Positions 21,886 through 33,345 of a DNA stretch of 64,000 nucleotides are shown in pieces; positions within the stretch are counted from its first letter, which is position 1, and each line of letters starts with the position of its first letter. A program made the translations under genes and the position numbers. Origin of the DNA: Rhinopithecus roxellana (Eukaryota; Chordata; Mammalia; Primates; Cercopithecidae). Where the stretch lies: NCBI RefSeq assembly GCF_007565055.1, contig NC_044561.1, positions 32,939,483 through 33,003,482 on the forward strand. The letters run 5' to 3'. The notes below the pieces were generated by a model. It did no database searches, was not told the origin of the DNA, and saw only the letters and a program-made list of their open reading frames with translations.

Positions 21886-24603
21886 ACGATTCAAAACACT
21901 AGGTTGTTGCACTGATTTCAGCCACATATTTTATTCATTACTTACAATTGCAATATATTCTTTTGCAGATGATATCAAGCAGGTTTCTTCACAGCAATAG
22001 CTAAATTCAATTATCCCAAGAAATATCCATATACATATACATTCTCTGGCAAGTGTAAACATATAATGTGTGACTTATAGAGAATTTTAGAAGACTTTAA
22101 CACATCCACTTTGGATATAGAGAAAAAAGCTGCATAATAACAACAACTCAAGGTTGTGTTTTCAATAAAGAAAGAAGTGCACAGAATAGCACTTTGCCTT
22201 TGGCAGTGGTGAGGATATCAGGCTACTTGAAGTGTTCAAGATGAGAAATGACTGGAGAATTGGGGGAGGTTTGTATGATAGTCTAGATTTAATCTTATGT
22301 AAAGGAAAAGGGCAGTAGGATTGTACTATGTATAATTATGCACAGTCCTATAATTAAGCCTGGTTTGCATTGCAGGAATATTTATCAGACAGCAGTGTGA
22401 GGATAGCCAGTGCCCTTAGGACCATGTAAGAGGCAATGGTGGCCAGAAATCTGGCAGGGTAGGAGACTGAGAGGAGCAATAATAAAGAAGTGCAGTCATA
22501 CACTTAGTGACTGTTTGAATGGAGGAAAGGAGAAGGCTAATGCCGGAAGTTTCACAAAGGTTACTAAATACCTTTTATTGCCTTTTATTATAACGGATAA
22601 TGTAGGAGAAAAAATCAGTTTTACCACGGAGTAGTTGATTATAGATTTAGACAGTCTGAGTAGGAATTGGTTGTGATATTCCTTGTTTTAGAAATCCAAG
22701 AGTTTTTAAACTGTTCTTGTACTAAGCAGAAAATTATTAGATGGCAAAGCAGAGAGAGCTGATTGCACTTACAGAAGGGGTTCTAGGCAGTATTGGAGTG
22801 CCAGTCCAGAGCTGGAGTTTGGGAATTTGTGGGTCGTCAATTGTCACCACTTTCTGATGTTCTAAACCAGTCCTAAGTAGCCTGGGTCTTGGAACAAAGA
22901 GGTGGAATAGTTGGCTTTACCCAAACATAGAGGATTTAAAAACAGGTTAGTCAGACACACAGAGAGAAAACGGTCAGGATTAGTGGTGAGAGCATCATTG
23001 TAGTATAAAGACATAAGAGGTAGCCAAGAGGCACATGGTGGGAAGCAAGGCTGAAAGAGGATTGGCAATTTATACTGTGAATGTGGGGGAAACAGAAACA
23101 AGCATCTAGTTAAGTGCAAGAAGGAGATGAAATGAAAGTAAGAATGTGGAAGGAGAAGAAGATGTATTCCAATATTGGCATGTTGAGGGTTAAGATTTTA
23201 GAAGTGAAACAGTTTCAGATTTTAGGTGATATGCAGACCCACAGAGTAACCATAAGGATGCATCATGACAGTGAAGAGGAAGAGAAGGTCCTTGTCACTG
23301 AAGAGTAAATAGCTCTAGCAGGGCTACTGCTCTGAGCTGTGCTCTAGAAGATTTGCTGGAAGAATAAAACTGAACTGCTGAAGGCTGAGATGCATTGTAG
23401 CTGTTTGAAGACCTGAGAGGGAAAAGGGACTACATAACACAGGGGCAGTTTCTGTGTGGGCCTTACAGGTAGCAGATAAGGAGTAAGGCAGTCCTAGACC
23501 AATCAGGCATTCTTTTAATACACAAGCTATAGCAGATAGCTAAGTTGAGACCTAGCAGGTGTGTAGGAAGAGAGACATACAGACTTCTTGATACATTGAA
23601 AAAATGCCAGCTAGCTACATAGCTATATAGGTCTAAACCAATTACTGGAATTGTCATCTAATCCGGATCACAACTGAAAATAAAGGAGGTAGGTGAGACC
23701 ACATCAGATCAAGGCAAACAAAAAGCCGTGAGCTGGTATTTCCAAAGGTCACAGTTGCATAGATGGCTTTTTGCAACCACTGGTGACCTTTGATGGTGTT
23801 GCATGGCTTTTCTACAGTAGTTCCCTTCTCCAGCACTTTCGTTGTGACAAACGCACATGGAGTCAGGAGAGAAATTCTATTCCACCTGAATCCCAAAGAA
23901 TTCACTATTTCAGTTCCAAATTCTGTAGGATTTTCTTAGCAAACAGCGCTATCGTCATCAGATCTCCTTGGAATCAAAACCTAAATATAGAATTGATGGT
24001 CTGATTCTGGTAATTGTTTCCTCACACTAATTGTGGCATCCCAGCAATGAGCTGACTGACTACAAGAATGCCTTAGAAGCATGATCAATGAAGTCATTGG
24101 GTGTCAAAGATGCTGGACAACTCTTCCAAGGAAGCTGTGCCAGGGGATGTAGGGCTTAGGAACAATCTAGGAGGAGCCACCGCCAGGGTCCCTGAAAGAG
24201 CAAAGAAATTAGTTGAGGAGGTAGCGCTATATGGGCAGTATGATGGTAACAATGTCTTTGTGTCCATGAGAAGATGGACTCAGTGTATCTGAAAACGATG
24301 TTTTGATAGTGTGTTGTAATGCATCTTCCTTTTCCATAGTGTCTCTCAGGTCATCCTTTAGAGATAAAGAGTTCCAGTCCTCATTATCTATTGGTGGTAT
24401 TGGTGATAATTGATCATATACCTTTTAAGAAGAAATAACAGCATTATCTTTCCTATCTTTTAAAGTCTTTCTTTCTCCTGGGAAAAATAAAATCTCTTTT
24501 AGCTTTTCTTCAGTTTTTGAAAATTTTTCCTCAAACAATCCACTTGCCTTTGATGATGCATTTAATGTTTCCAAATGTATGACTTAAGGATTTTAGTGTT
24601 ATT
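21886..24603. other. Long unannotated stretch
   Basis: No gene supported and no repeat family named. Purine-rich segments occur at about 22400-22560 and 23100-23300. Short frames of 60 to 85 codons on both strands lack recognisable features. Confidence 0.5.
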
Positions 24604-24610
24604 TTGAGGC

Positions 24611-24856
24611 TGTTTAACATATTGGTTAAAAGCAAGGGCTCTGGTCTCAGATTGTCTGGAATTAAAAATCTCAGCTCTATCACTTCTAGTTATACAATGC
24701 GTAACTTACTTGGACTTATTTGGGTTTCAGCTTCCTCTGAAATAGAATTTGTAATAATATCTAATATGTGGGATTATTGTGAAGACCAAATGTAAAACAT
24801 TAAGAATAGTACTTGATAATGGTAAACAGTCAACAAATGTTACCTATTACCATTAA
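24611..24856 (+). mobile_element. MIR SINE, sense
   Basis: Near full-length MIR: TTGGTTAAAAGCAAGGGCTC, GGAATTAAAAATCTCAGCTC, TTTGGGTTTCAGCTTCCTC, GGATTATTGTGAAGACCAAA and TCAACAAATGTTACCTATTA in the expected order. The 63-codon frame here is MIR-derived. Confidence 0.88.
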
Positions 24857-25824
24857 GAAAGATATTTCTATATATTAAGCATATGCATTATCACAAAAAT
24901 GATTTTCCACTGGCCATGATTTCTAATCACTAATTGCTACAATTTATATCAGATTAGATGGAATGCTAACATTATATCAATAAATTTATTATTATAGAAG
25001 TTCTCTCAATTTGTGATTTAAAAATTTTTATAGTTACTGTTTATCTGAGTTCTCCATTTATGTTTTCTAAAAAAATTAAGATTTACAACTAAATCCCTTT
25101 GAAAGGGAGTTAGGCAGGAAGTTGGGATTAACTTTAAATAGGGTGAATCTACTTCTCAATCTTCATAAACCAAGATTTGCTCTGCCCTTTATTAAAAACC
25201 ACAGGAAAACATTTCTCCTTAAGGATATCAGAGCCTTTGGCCAGCAAAGGGCTCAATGATTATTGTGAAAACAAAAGACACAAGAAAAACTGTTGAAATC
25301 CAGAGCAAAGTTTAATGTCTGGTAGTTACGCATAAATAAATATCTCTGCTTATTCATAAATCCTCTCATAGAAAGGAGAAGATTAATTTTTATGAGTTAG
25401 AAATAAAGTTGAGGGTATTTTTTGAAAGATTAAAAAGGGGATTTCTAGATCCCGATGTAATTTCAGGAGATAACCATTAACAGGGTGCATGAATGGAAAA
25501 GCATCAAAGAAATTTATGTTATGCAAAGCAACAACCAGATAAGACAATCCCAAGGGATGGATTTATGAACAAGACACTAAAGCAAACAAAGTTAGCCCAT
25601 CTGACAGAAATGCACTCTGGAGTTACACAATTATTAGGATTATTAGCCATTACATTTATTATATATCAATTTATTTTTATAAGAAGTTTTTGTTTCAGAT
25701 TATAACTTCTTTTACTAATAGATATACTTGCTCCATCATCATTGGGTGCAAAATTTTAAATTTTGCGAATTTGTATTGTCAAAGAAAGTAGGGATGTGGC
25801 TATAGGTGGGACAGTGATGCTTGT
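24857..25824. other. Unannotated AT-rich stretch
   Basis: No gene or named repeat recognised. Confidence 0.5.
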
Positions 25825-25825
25825 T

Positions 25826-25945
25826 CATTCATTCAACCAACATTTATTAAACACCTAAAACATACCAAGTATGCTACTGGCACATTACCGGTTTGCATGT
25901 ATTTAAATTTTTTATAGGCATGTGGAGAAGACAAAGATGATAAAA
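25826..25945 (-). mobile_element. L2 3'-end fragment, antisense
   Basis: TTCATTCATTCAACCAACAT followed by TTATTAAACACC is the reverse of the typical L2 3' end, and AGTATGCTACTGGCAC follows in order. Short and diverged. Confidence 0.5.
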
Positions 25946-26189
25946 TGACTTATTCCTTTTCATAATTGGTTCATTAAGTAATTTGACCTAAAAACTAAAT
26001 ATCAAAATATTTTAATCGAAAGTTGAGGGAGTAGATAAATATATTAAGGATATGTTTATACTCTAATAGGCAGCTATGAGCATGGATGAAGATATTGAAT
26101 TATATTTCTTATTTTTATAATTAGTCTTGTGACCAAGAAGAGAGCAAGAGAAAGATAATACAACAACGATAATAAAAACCCTAGGTGTA

Positions 26190-26500
26190 TTATTTCTTCT
26201 TTAAATCAACTTGATTGAGGTATGAATAACATAAAAGGAAATATACCTATTTAAATGGACAGTGTGATGAGATTAAAGAAATGCATACACCTGTGTTCTT
26301 ACAAATATAATCAAGACATAGAACATTTTAATCACCTCCAAAAGGTTTGTTTGGCCCCTGAAGTCAATCACTTCTCAGAACACTTTGCTCTAGATAAACA
26401 CTAATCTGCTTTCTGTCCCTGAAGATTAAACCTGCCTTTCATAGAATTGATAATTACTTCTTGCATGTGTACAATAAGTAACAAAAGATAAGACTTTATA
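26190..26500 (-). mobile_element. L1M 3' UTR fragment, antisense
   Basis: TTGATTGAGGTATGAATAAC, TAAATGGACAGTGTGATGAG, ATCAAGACATAGAACATTTT and CTAATCTGCTTTCTGTCCC match, in order, the reversed 3' UTR of old L1M families (L1MC/L1ME type). Confidence 0.7.
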
Positions 26501-26514
26501 AAATTGAAGTATGT

Positions 26515-27140
26515 TGATATAGTTAGGCTTCACATCCCCACCCAAATCTCATCTTGAAATGCAATCTGCACGTGTGGAGGGAGAGAAGGGATTGATTTAT
26601 GCGAGCAGTTTCACCCGTGTTGTTCTCACAACAGTGAGTGAATTCTCACGAGATCTGATGGTTTTATAAATGGTACCTTTTCTTGAGCTCTCACACACTT
26701 CTCTCTCCTGCCTTGTGAAGAGCTGCCATCCATCATGATTGTAAGTTTCCTGAGACTTCTCCAACCATGCAGAACTGTGAGTCGACCTTCTTTGCTTTAT
26801 AAATTACCCAATCTTGGGTATTTCTTTTATTTTTTTATTTTTTATTTTTTTGAGACAGTCTCGCTCTGTCGCCCAGGCTGGAGTGCCGTGGTGCGACCTC
26901 GGCTGACTGCAAGCTCCGCCTCCCGGCTTCCCGCCATTCTCCTGCCTCAGCCTCCCGAGTAGCTGGGACTACAGGCGCCGCCACCACGCCAGGCTAATTT
27001 TTTGTATTTTTAGTAGAGACGGGGTTTCACCGAGTTGGCCAGGATGGTCTTGATTTCCAGACCTCGTGATCCGCCCACCTCAGCCTCCCAAAGTGCTGGG
27101 AGGGTATTTCTTTATAGCAGTGTGAAAATGAACCAATACA
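26515..27140 (+). mobile_element. MaLR LTR (MST/THE1 type) split by an Alu
   Basis: The LTR starts TGATATAGTTAGGCTTCACA and runs through CACGAGATCTGATGGTTTTA, CATCATGATTGTAAGTTTCC and ATTACCCAATCTTGGGTATT. It resumes after the Alu with TTTATAGCAGTGTG and ends CCAATACA. Flanking bases TATGT (left) and CATGT (right) differ at one of five positions, a plausible MaLR target duplication. The Alu at 26828-27101 landed in the 3' part. Confidence 0.88.
26828..27101 (-). mobile_element. 5'-truncated AluY-like element inside the MaLR LTR, antisense
   Basis: Flanked by a 12-bp exact target duplication, GGGTATTTCTTT (26816-26827 and 27102-27113), made of LTR sequence. The Alu stops at GTGCTGGGA, lacking roughly the first 30 bases of the head including the A box. 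That points to truncated reverse transcription. Confidence 0.92.
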
Positions 27141-27384
27141 CATGTTATTTTGAAAAATTGATCAAGAATTCCAAGCTCATTACAACATGGTTTCATCATA
27201 GATGCAGCGCTATAATCATAAAGGGTGATCAGTGGCTTCCTTTAGGGTATCAGATCTACTGGAAAGGCCCATGTTATTCCTCTCCCTATGTGATTGGTCC
27301 AAGTTTAGCCATGCAAAATAAACAGTGAGAGAATAATAGAATAACAAAACATGAGACATGTAAGCCAACAGATTCAAAGTGTAG

Positions 27385-27475
27385 ACAAAGAAGCTGAAGT
27401 CTATATTGCTAAAGACTTTATCCAGGATCACTCAGCTAGTGAGAAGGAAAAGTTAAAGAGGAGACTGGTTTCAGT
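27385..27475 (-). mobile_element. Probable MIR-type fragment, antisense
   Basis: AAGAAGCTGAAGTCTATATT, then ATCACTCAGCTAGTGAG, resembles the reversed MIR core (AAACTGAGGC ... TCACACAGCTAGTAAG). The 63-codon frame across it is not a gene. Confidence 0.45.
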
Positions 27476-27884
27476 AATAGAGACCATAACTGACTTAACA
27501 GGAGTCTATGAACTGATAATTCATATCATGGAGAGCCAGTGAAACATTTATTTTAGTCAACTCCAGGAAAGCAGTTTTTATATATTTCTAATATTATCCT
27601 TTTCAAAAATGTGTCCTTTCTAATCTCATTGTAGAAATTTAAGTAAAATTAAAAAGTTTTTGTCTACTTAGCTGACATAATGGTAATAATCACAACAATG
27701 CTCTCATTATAGTTTGATCCTTTAATCTTCCACACAGCTTGTAAATAACCCAAGTCTGGGTACGGTTTATTGATTGTCATATTGCCTTATAAAACTAGGA
27801 GCAGGAGCCAACTTTGATTTCAATAAACATTTGATAATAACCCTAACCCCAACCTTGGAGCATATGAAATGACAAAGGACGCCC

Positions 27885-28035
27885 ACGTGCGTTATTTCAA
27901 ATTATTACCTCTTTTTTTTCCAAGATGAGAAAATTAATGCCGGAGATTGATGATTGCTTTTCCTGAAATCATAGAGGTAAAGAGTAGTAAAAGGAGACTA
28001 GAATCTTATTGTTACGTTTGGTCTAGGACTTGGAT
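27885..28035 (-). mobile_element. Probable MIR-type fragment, antisense
   Basis: AAGATGAGAAAATTAATGCC and AAATCATAGAGGTAAAGAGT, then GGAGACTAGAATC, follow the order of a reversed MIR core. Diverged. Confidence 0.5.
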
Positions 28036-28204
28036 CAAGGTTACTGTAGAAGCTTTTTCATTACCCAGTGCCCATCACTGTCAGCAATATCTCTCTGTGT
28101 CTCTTCCAATTATTTCCCTACCCATTAGCCACCCAGCTTTCTCTTCTCACAAATCTGTGTGGTGACAAATAATTTAAATAGATTTAAATAATAAGAATTT
28201 ATGA

Positions 28205-28383
28205 GGCCAGTCACAGTGGCTCAAACTCGTAATTCCTGCACTTTGGGAGGCCAAGGTGGGAGGATCATTTGATGCCAGAAGTTTGAAGCTGCAGTGAACT
28301 ATGATTGCACTGTTGTACTCCAGCCTGGGATTACAGCAAGACCCTGTCTCAAAAAATATATAAAAAGCAAAATAAAAAAACAC
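28205..28383 (+). mobile_element. Monomeric Alu-like SINE (FLAM type), sense
   Basis: An Alu-like left part (AGTGGCTCAAACTCG, CACTTTGGGAGGCC) joins directly to GAAGCTGCAGTGAACTATGA and an A-rich tail, with no second arm. Near-identical target duplications AAGAATTTATGA (28193-28204) and AAGAGTTTATGA (28384-28395) flank it. The antisense frame at 28174-28383 is this SINE. Confidence 0.8.
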
Positions 28384-28395
28384 AAGAGTTTATGA

Positions 28396-29163
28396 CTATC
28401 AGACCAATTTTCTGATCACAAAAGTATGTTCTTTGTACTTCTATAACAGGCTTCTGAGACTAATTCTTAACCAAATATGGCATTTATGTATGTTTTTAAA
28501 GTCCACACTGATATCTGTGGGTAAACATGATCCAGGCTAGATATTAGGAGAATGGGCAGATTGGACTAAGATCAGAGAAAGAACAACCCAGCCTGGATTC
28601 TCAGTCACCACTTCTGCAGGGGTTAGGGATGGGCCTCCACTCATACTTTCTTGGGGCCTCTTGAGTCCTAAGCGTAAATTGATTCAAGTAGCAAAGAGGA
28701 ATTTCCCTCTGGCCCTGTCCAGAAACTATTTGGAGATCCCAACTTTTTGTTTGGCTCTGAAATAGTTCTTTAAGTCACTTGTATGTGACCTGAACGCTTT
28801 TTGTTTGTTTTGTCTAGATTTCTTACATATATTCATCTTTTAACCTATTCTTTTTAAAAGTATCTGAGCGCCCTACAAAAAAAAATCTTGGTCTAACTGC
28901 AAGTAAAACTCTGAATTTAATAAAGACAGTTTTCAACAACAATGCCTCTTGTTATGATCGTTGCTACCAATATAATTAAAAAAACAGCATTTTCTTATTA
29001 AGGTATAAACACACCTAACAGGGTTTCTTCCTGCAAATACGTAAAGTCATCCCTAATGTTCACAATTTTCAAAAGATTTCCCGGTTATTGTTCTTAATCT
29101 CTCAAATAATTTTTAAATATATTTATTTTATGCTCGTAATTTATAACTTTTGTACTTTTATTG
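28396..29163. other. Unannotated stretch
   Basis: No gene or named repeat recognised. Confidence 0.5.
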
Positions 29164-29177
29164 ACCACCTATATCTT

Positions 29178-29486
29178 TTTTTTTTTTTTTTTTTTTTTTT
29201 TGAGACAGGATTTGACTGTTATCCAGGCTCCAGTGCGGTGGTGTGATTATGTCTTACTAGAGCCTCAACCACCCAGGGTCAAGCAATCCTCCCACCTCAG
29301 CCTGTCTAGTAGCTGGGACCACTGGCACTCACCTCCATACCCAGCTCTTTTTTTATTTTTGTGGAGCTGGGGTCTCATTATGTTGCCAGGGTATTCTTGA
29401 CTCTTGAGTCCTGGACTCAAGAGATCCTCCTGTCTCAGCCTCCCAAAGTGCTGGGATTACAGGCATAAGCCACTGTGCCCAATCTT
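29178..29486 (-). mobile_element. AluJ-type element, antisense
   Basis: A diverged full-length Alu behind a T tract at about 29176-29201. Target duplications ACCACCTATATCTT (29164-29177) and ACCACCTACATCTT (29487-29500) differ at one position, consistent with an old insertion. Confidence 0.9.
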
Positions 29487-29720
29487 ACCACCTACATCTT
29501 ACCATATATTTGCTTATTCTTATAGCTTGTAAAATTTACTCCTTGATATTAATCCATTTTTAATTAAATTACTACAAAAATATTGTCTCTCGGTTTAGAA
29601 TATTTTCAGACTGGCTATTGTTTTCATGCATGAAAATAATATATATAGGATTACTTTAATAGCTTATTACTTTTTAATATGCTAATTTTTCCTTCATTTT
29701 CTTTTTTGTTTATTATTATT

Positions 29721-30012
29721 ATTATTATTTGAGATAGAGTCTCACTCTGTTGCCCAGGCTGGAGTGCAGTGGTGTGATCCCTGGCTTACTGCAACCTCCG
29801 CCTCCTGGGTTCAAGTGATTTTCTGCCTCAGCCTCCTGAGTAGCTGGGACTACAGATGTGTGCCATCACGCCCGGCTACTTTTTGTATTTTTAGTGGAGA
29901 TGGGGTTTCACCGTATTAGCCTGGCTGATCTCGAACTCCTGGGCTCAAGTGATCCACCCTCCTTGGCCTTCCAAAGTGCTGGCATTACAGGCATGAGCCA
30001 CCACATCTGGCC
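29721..30012 (-). mobile_element. AluS-type element, antisense
   Basis: Full antisense Alu (GAGATAGAGTCTCACTCTG to CCACCACATCTGGCC) whose tail is a (TTA)n repeat at about 29709-29729. A similar TTATTATTATT follows the head at about 30019, so it may have inserted into the A-rich tail of the neighbouring antisense L1. Confidence 0.9.
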
Positions 30013-30015
30013 TGT

Positions 30016-32556
30016 TTTTATTATTATTTTAATTGACTCATAATCATTGTACTTTTTGCGGAAACAGTGTGTTATTTTGATGCACATATACATGATCAAA
30101 TTAGGGTAATAAGCTAACCATCATCTCAAACATTTATAATTTCTTTGTGTTGGGAACATTCAATATCTGCTCTTCTGGATATTTGAAAATATTCAACAAA
30201 TTATTGTTAATTATACTTATCCTACAGTGCTATAGAAAACTAGAACTTATCCCTCCTTTAAAGCTGCAATTTTGTATATGTTAACCAATCTCTCACTATC
30301 TCTCCTTTGCACACTCTTTCCAGCCTCTAGTAATCACTATTTTGCTCTTCATTTCTATATCAACACTGTAGCTTCCGCATATGGGTAAAACACAGATGCA
30401 TTTATCTTTCTGTGCTTGGCTTATTTTATTTAACATACTGTTCTCCAAGCTCCTTCGTATTGCTCCAAATGACATCATTTCTTTTTAATGACTGAATAGT
30501 ATTCCATTGTGTATAGATAGCACATTTTCTTTATTCATACACCAGTTAATGGACACTTAGGTTGGTTGAATATATTGGCCATTGTGAATGGTGGTGCAAT
30601 AAACATGTCAGTGCAGGTAGCTCTTTGACATACTGATTTTGTTGCCATAGTGAGGTTGCTGGATCTTACGACAGCTCTATTTTTAATTTTTTGAGGAACT
30701 TCCATACTGTTTTTCAAAATGCCCATTCTAACTTACATTCCCAGTAATGGCATATAAGAGTTTCCCCTTCTCAACATTCTCTCCAGCATTTGTAATTTCT
30801 TGTCTTTTAATAATAGTCATTCTAACTAGGGTAAGAAAACACTGTGATTTTGATATGCATTTCTCTGATGATTAGCAATTTTGAGCACTTAAAAAATACC
30901 TGTTGGCCATTTGCATGCCTTCTTTTGAGAGATATCTACTCAGCTCATATTAAAATATCTATTCATGTCCATTTAAAAATCAGACTGTTTTTGTATTAAG
31001 TTACTTGCATATTCTGAGTATTGATCCCTTGTCTGAGAAACAGTTTGCAAATATTTTCTTTCATTCAATAGTTATCTCTTTATTCTTTTGATTTTCTTGT
31101 TTTCTGTGCAAAAGCATTTTAGTCTGATATAATCCCATTTGTCCAGTTTTACTTTTATTGTCTATGTTTTTGAAGTCTTATCCATAAAATCTTTGCTCAG
31201 CTCAGTGTCCTGAAACATGGCCCCCTATGTTTTCTTCTAGTAGTTTCATAGTTTTAGGTCTTACACTGAAATCTTTGAACTACTTTGAGTTGATTTTTGC
31301 ATACAGTGAGAAATAGGCATCTATTTCATTTTTCCGCTTGTGGATATCTAGTTTATCTTAGCAACATATATTGAAGAAACTATACTTTTCCTAACAAATA
31401 TTCTTGGCGATTTTCTTGAAAGTCAGTTGGCTGTAAATAGATTTACTTCTTAGTTCTATATTCTCTTCCAATGTTCTATGTGTCTGTTTTTACAAGACTG
31501 CAATGCTGGTTTGGTTCGTATAGCTTTGTAATATATTTTGAAGTCAGGTAGTGTGATGCTTCCAGCTTTGTTCTTTTGCTCAGAATTTATTTCACCATTC
31601 AGAATCTTTTGTGTTTCCATATATATTTTTTGATTCTTTTTCTATTTCAGTGAAGAATGTCATTGATATTTTCATAGGAACTGCATTGAATCTGTAGGTC
31701 ACTTTTGGTGGTATGATTGTTTTCATAATATTATTTTTTCAATCCATGAATATGGAATGTCTTTTCATTATTTTGTGTCCTCTTCAATGTTTTCCATCAG
31801 CATTTCATAGTTTTTTTCTTTAGAGGTCATCAAACTCATTGGTTAAATTTATTCCTAATTATTTCATTTTTGTGGCTATTTTAAATGGGATTACTTTCCT
31901 GATATCTTTTTCAGCTAGTTTCATTGTTAGCATATAGAAACATTACTGATTTTTGAATGCAAATTGTGTATCCTGCAGCTTTACTGATTTTTTTTTTTTA
32001 TTTCTGATAGATTTTATGGGAAGCTTTTAGGGTTTTTTACACATACAACATTATGTTTTCTACAAACAGACACAATTTGAAATCTTCCTTTTTTATTTGG
32101 GAGCTCTTTTTTGTTCTCCTGACTAATTGTTCTTTTGAATACCATCTTGAATAGGAGTAGTGAGAGTGAGAATTATTGTCTTGTTCCAGTCCATAGAAAA
32201 AAAGCTTTTAGCTTTTTTTTTTTTCTGTTTGGTATGATATCTATGGGTGTGTCACATATGGCCTTATTCCTTCTATAACTAATTTGTTGAGAATTTTTTA
32301 TTATGACTAGATGTTAAATTTTATTAAATTATTTTTCTGCATCTAATGAGATAATCATATTTTATTTGTTTTTTATTCTGTTGATGTGACGTATCAAGTT
32401 TATTGTGTCATGTATGTTGAAACATCCTTGGATATCTGGGATAGCTCCAACTTGATCATGGTGGATGATCTTTTTAATGTGCTGCTGTATTCAACTTGCT
32501 AGTATTTTTTGAGAATTTATTCATCTGTATTCTTCAGTAATATTGGCCTATAGTTC
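30016..32556 (-). mobile_element. L1 (L1MA/L1PB-like), antisense: 3' UTR and 3' half of ORF2
   Basis: Long continuous reverse match. The 3' UTR side includes GGGTAATAAGCTAACCATCA and TCTTTGTGTTGGGAACATTC. ORF2-derived landmarks are AATAGTATTCCATTGTGTAT, GTTGGCCATTTGCATGCCTT, TATAATCCCATTTGTCCAG, TTGAAGTCAGGTAGTGTGAT and TGATCATGGTGGATGATCTT. Stops and indels interrupt the reading frame throughout, so the element is inactive. Similarity to ORF2 stops at about 32556, well inside the gene, where a different sequence class begins. Confidence 0.92.
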
Positions 32557-33345
32557 CACTGTTTGTTATGTTCTGGGGTTTATGATTCTCTGGGCAGCAT
32601 AGGCATTGTTTCTTGGAATGCCAGTCATTGCTCAGTTCCAGCACAATGTGAAAGGGTACAGCAGAAAATGGGTGAGATGGATGAAACAGCTCTGTCAAAG
32701 CACAGGAGGAAATGCACAGCTTTAGCTCAGGTCCAAGGGCATGGAATACAGCTATGACTGGTAGGAGTTGGTGGAGCACTTCTACTCTGCTTGGCTTCAT
32801 GGCACAATGTGTAACAATGGCTCACAGCTTGGCTTGGGAATGTAGTCACCAGGAAGGGTGGTTTGGTGGCAGCTTAGCCTCAGGGATGAAAGGGTGCCAT
32901 GGCCACTAGCCCCCAGAGCAAAATAGTTCCAGCAGTAGTTCCAGGTCCAAGATGGCACAGTGCAATAGACACACAGGTCACAGGATCAGCTCCTTCTCTG
33001 GGGGAAGCGCAGTTATGTGGACTCCAAGCAGTTCTTTCAGCTAAGCTTAGTGTCTGTGAGGACACAGATGTCCCTAGTGATGAGGATTGGAGGCTCCCCA
33101 GGTGTTGATGGGGGCGGCTGGGATTCTCTTTGCTTACCTTTTCCCCACATTTCCCCAAGAGAGGTTTCTCCTGATTCCTAGCTGATCCAGGCTGGGGAAT
33201 GGTGTGGTGGAGGCCAAGTGTTTTCTTCCATTCTCCATGTGGCCATACTGAGTTCCTAGGCCAACCAGGGTTTTTGTTACTTCTTTTATGTACTCTAAGC
33301 TTTCTTTAGTTATTTTCATCAAAATGTACTTTTGCGTTTATTGTT
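32557..33345 (-). other. GC-richer segment, possibly L1 5' UTR-like
   Basis: Composition changes sharply at the broken ORF2 edge to a G+C-richer, stop-poor stretch with overlapping frames of 60 to 92 codons on both strands. Read antisense, it runs from an A-rich start (ATGAAAATAACTAAAGAAAG) into balanced sequence, resembling 5' UTRs of older L1s. If so, the L1 has lost ORF1 and the first part of ORF2. It could instead be unrelated unique sequence or an unrecognised LTR. No protein family is recognised in the frames. Confidence 0.35.

Noticed and set aside
21616..21927. 103-codon antisense frame
   Set aside because: It is the antisense of a MIR element.
32534..33158. Overlapping frames of 64 to 92 codons on both strands
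   Set aside because: Overlap on opposite strands in a GC-richer, stop-poor segment is a composition effect; no protein family recognised.
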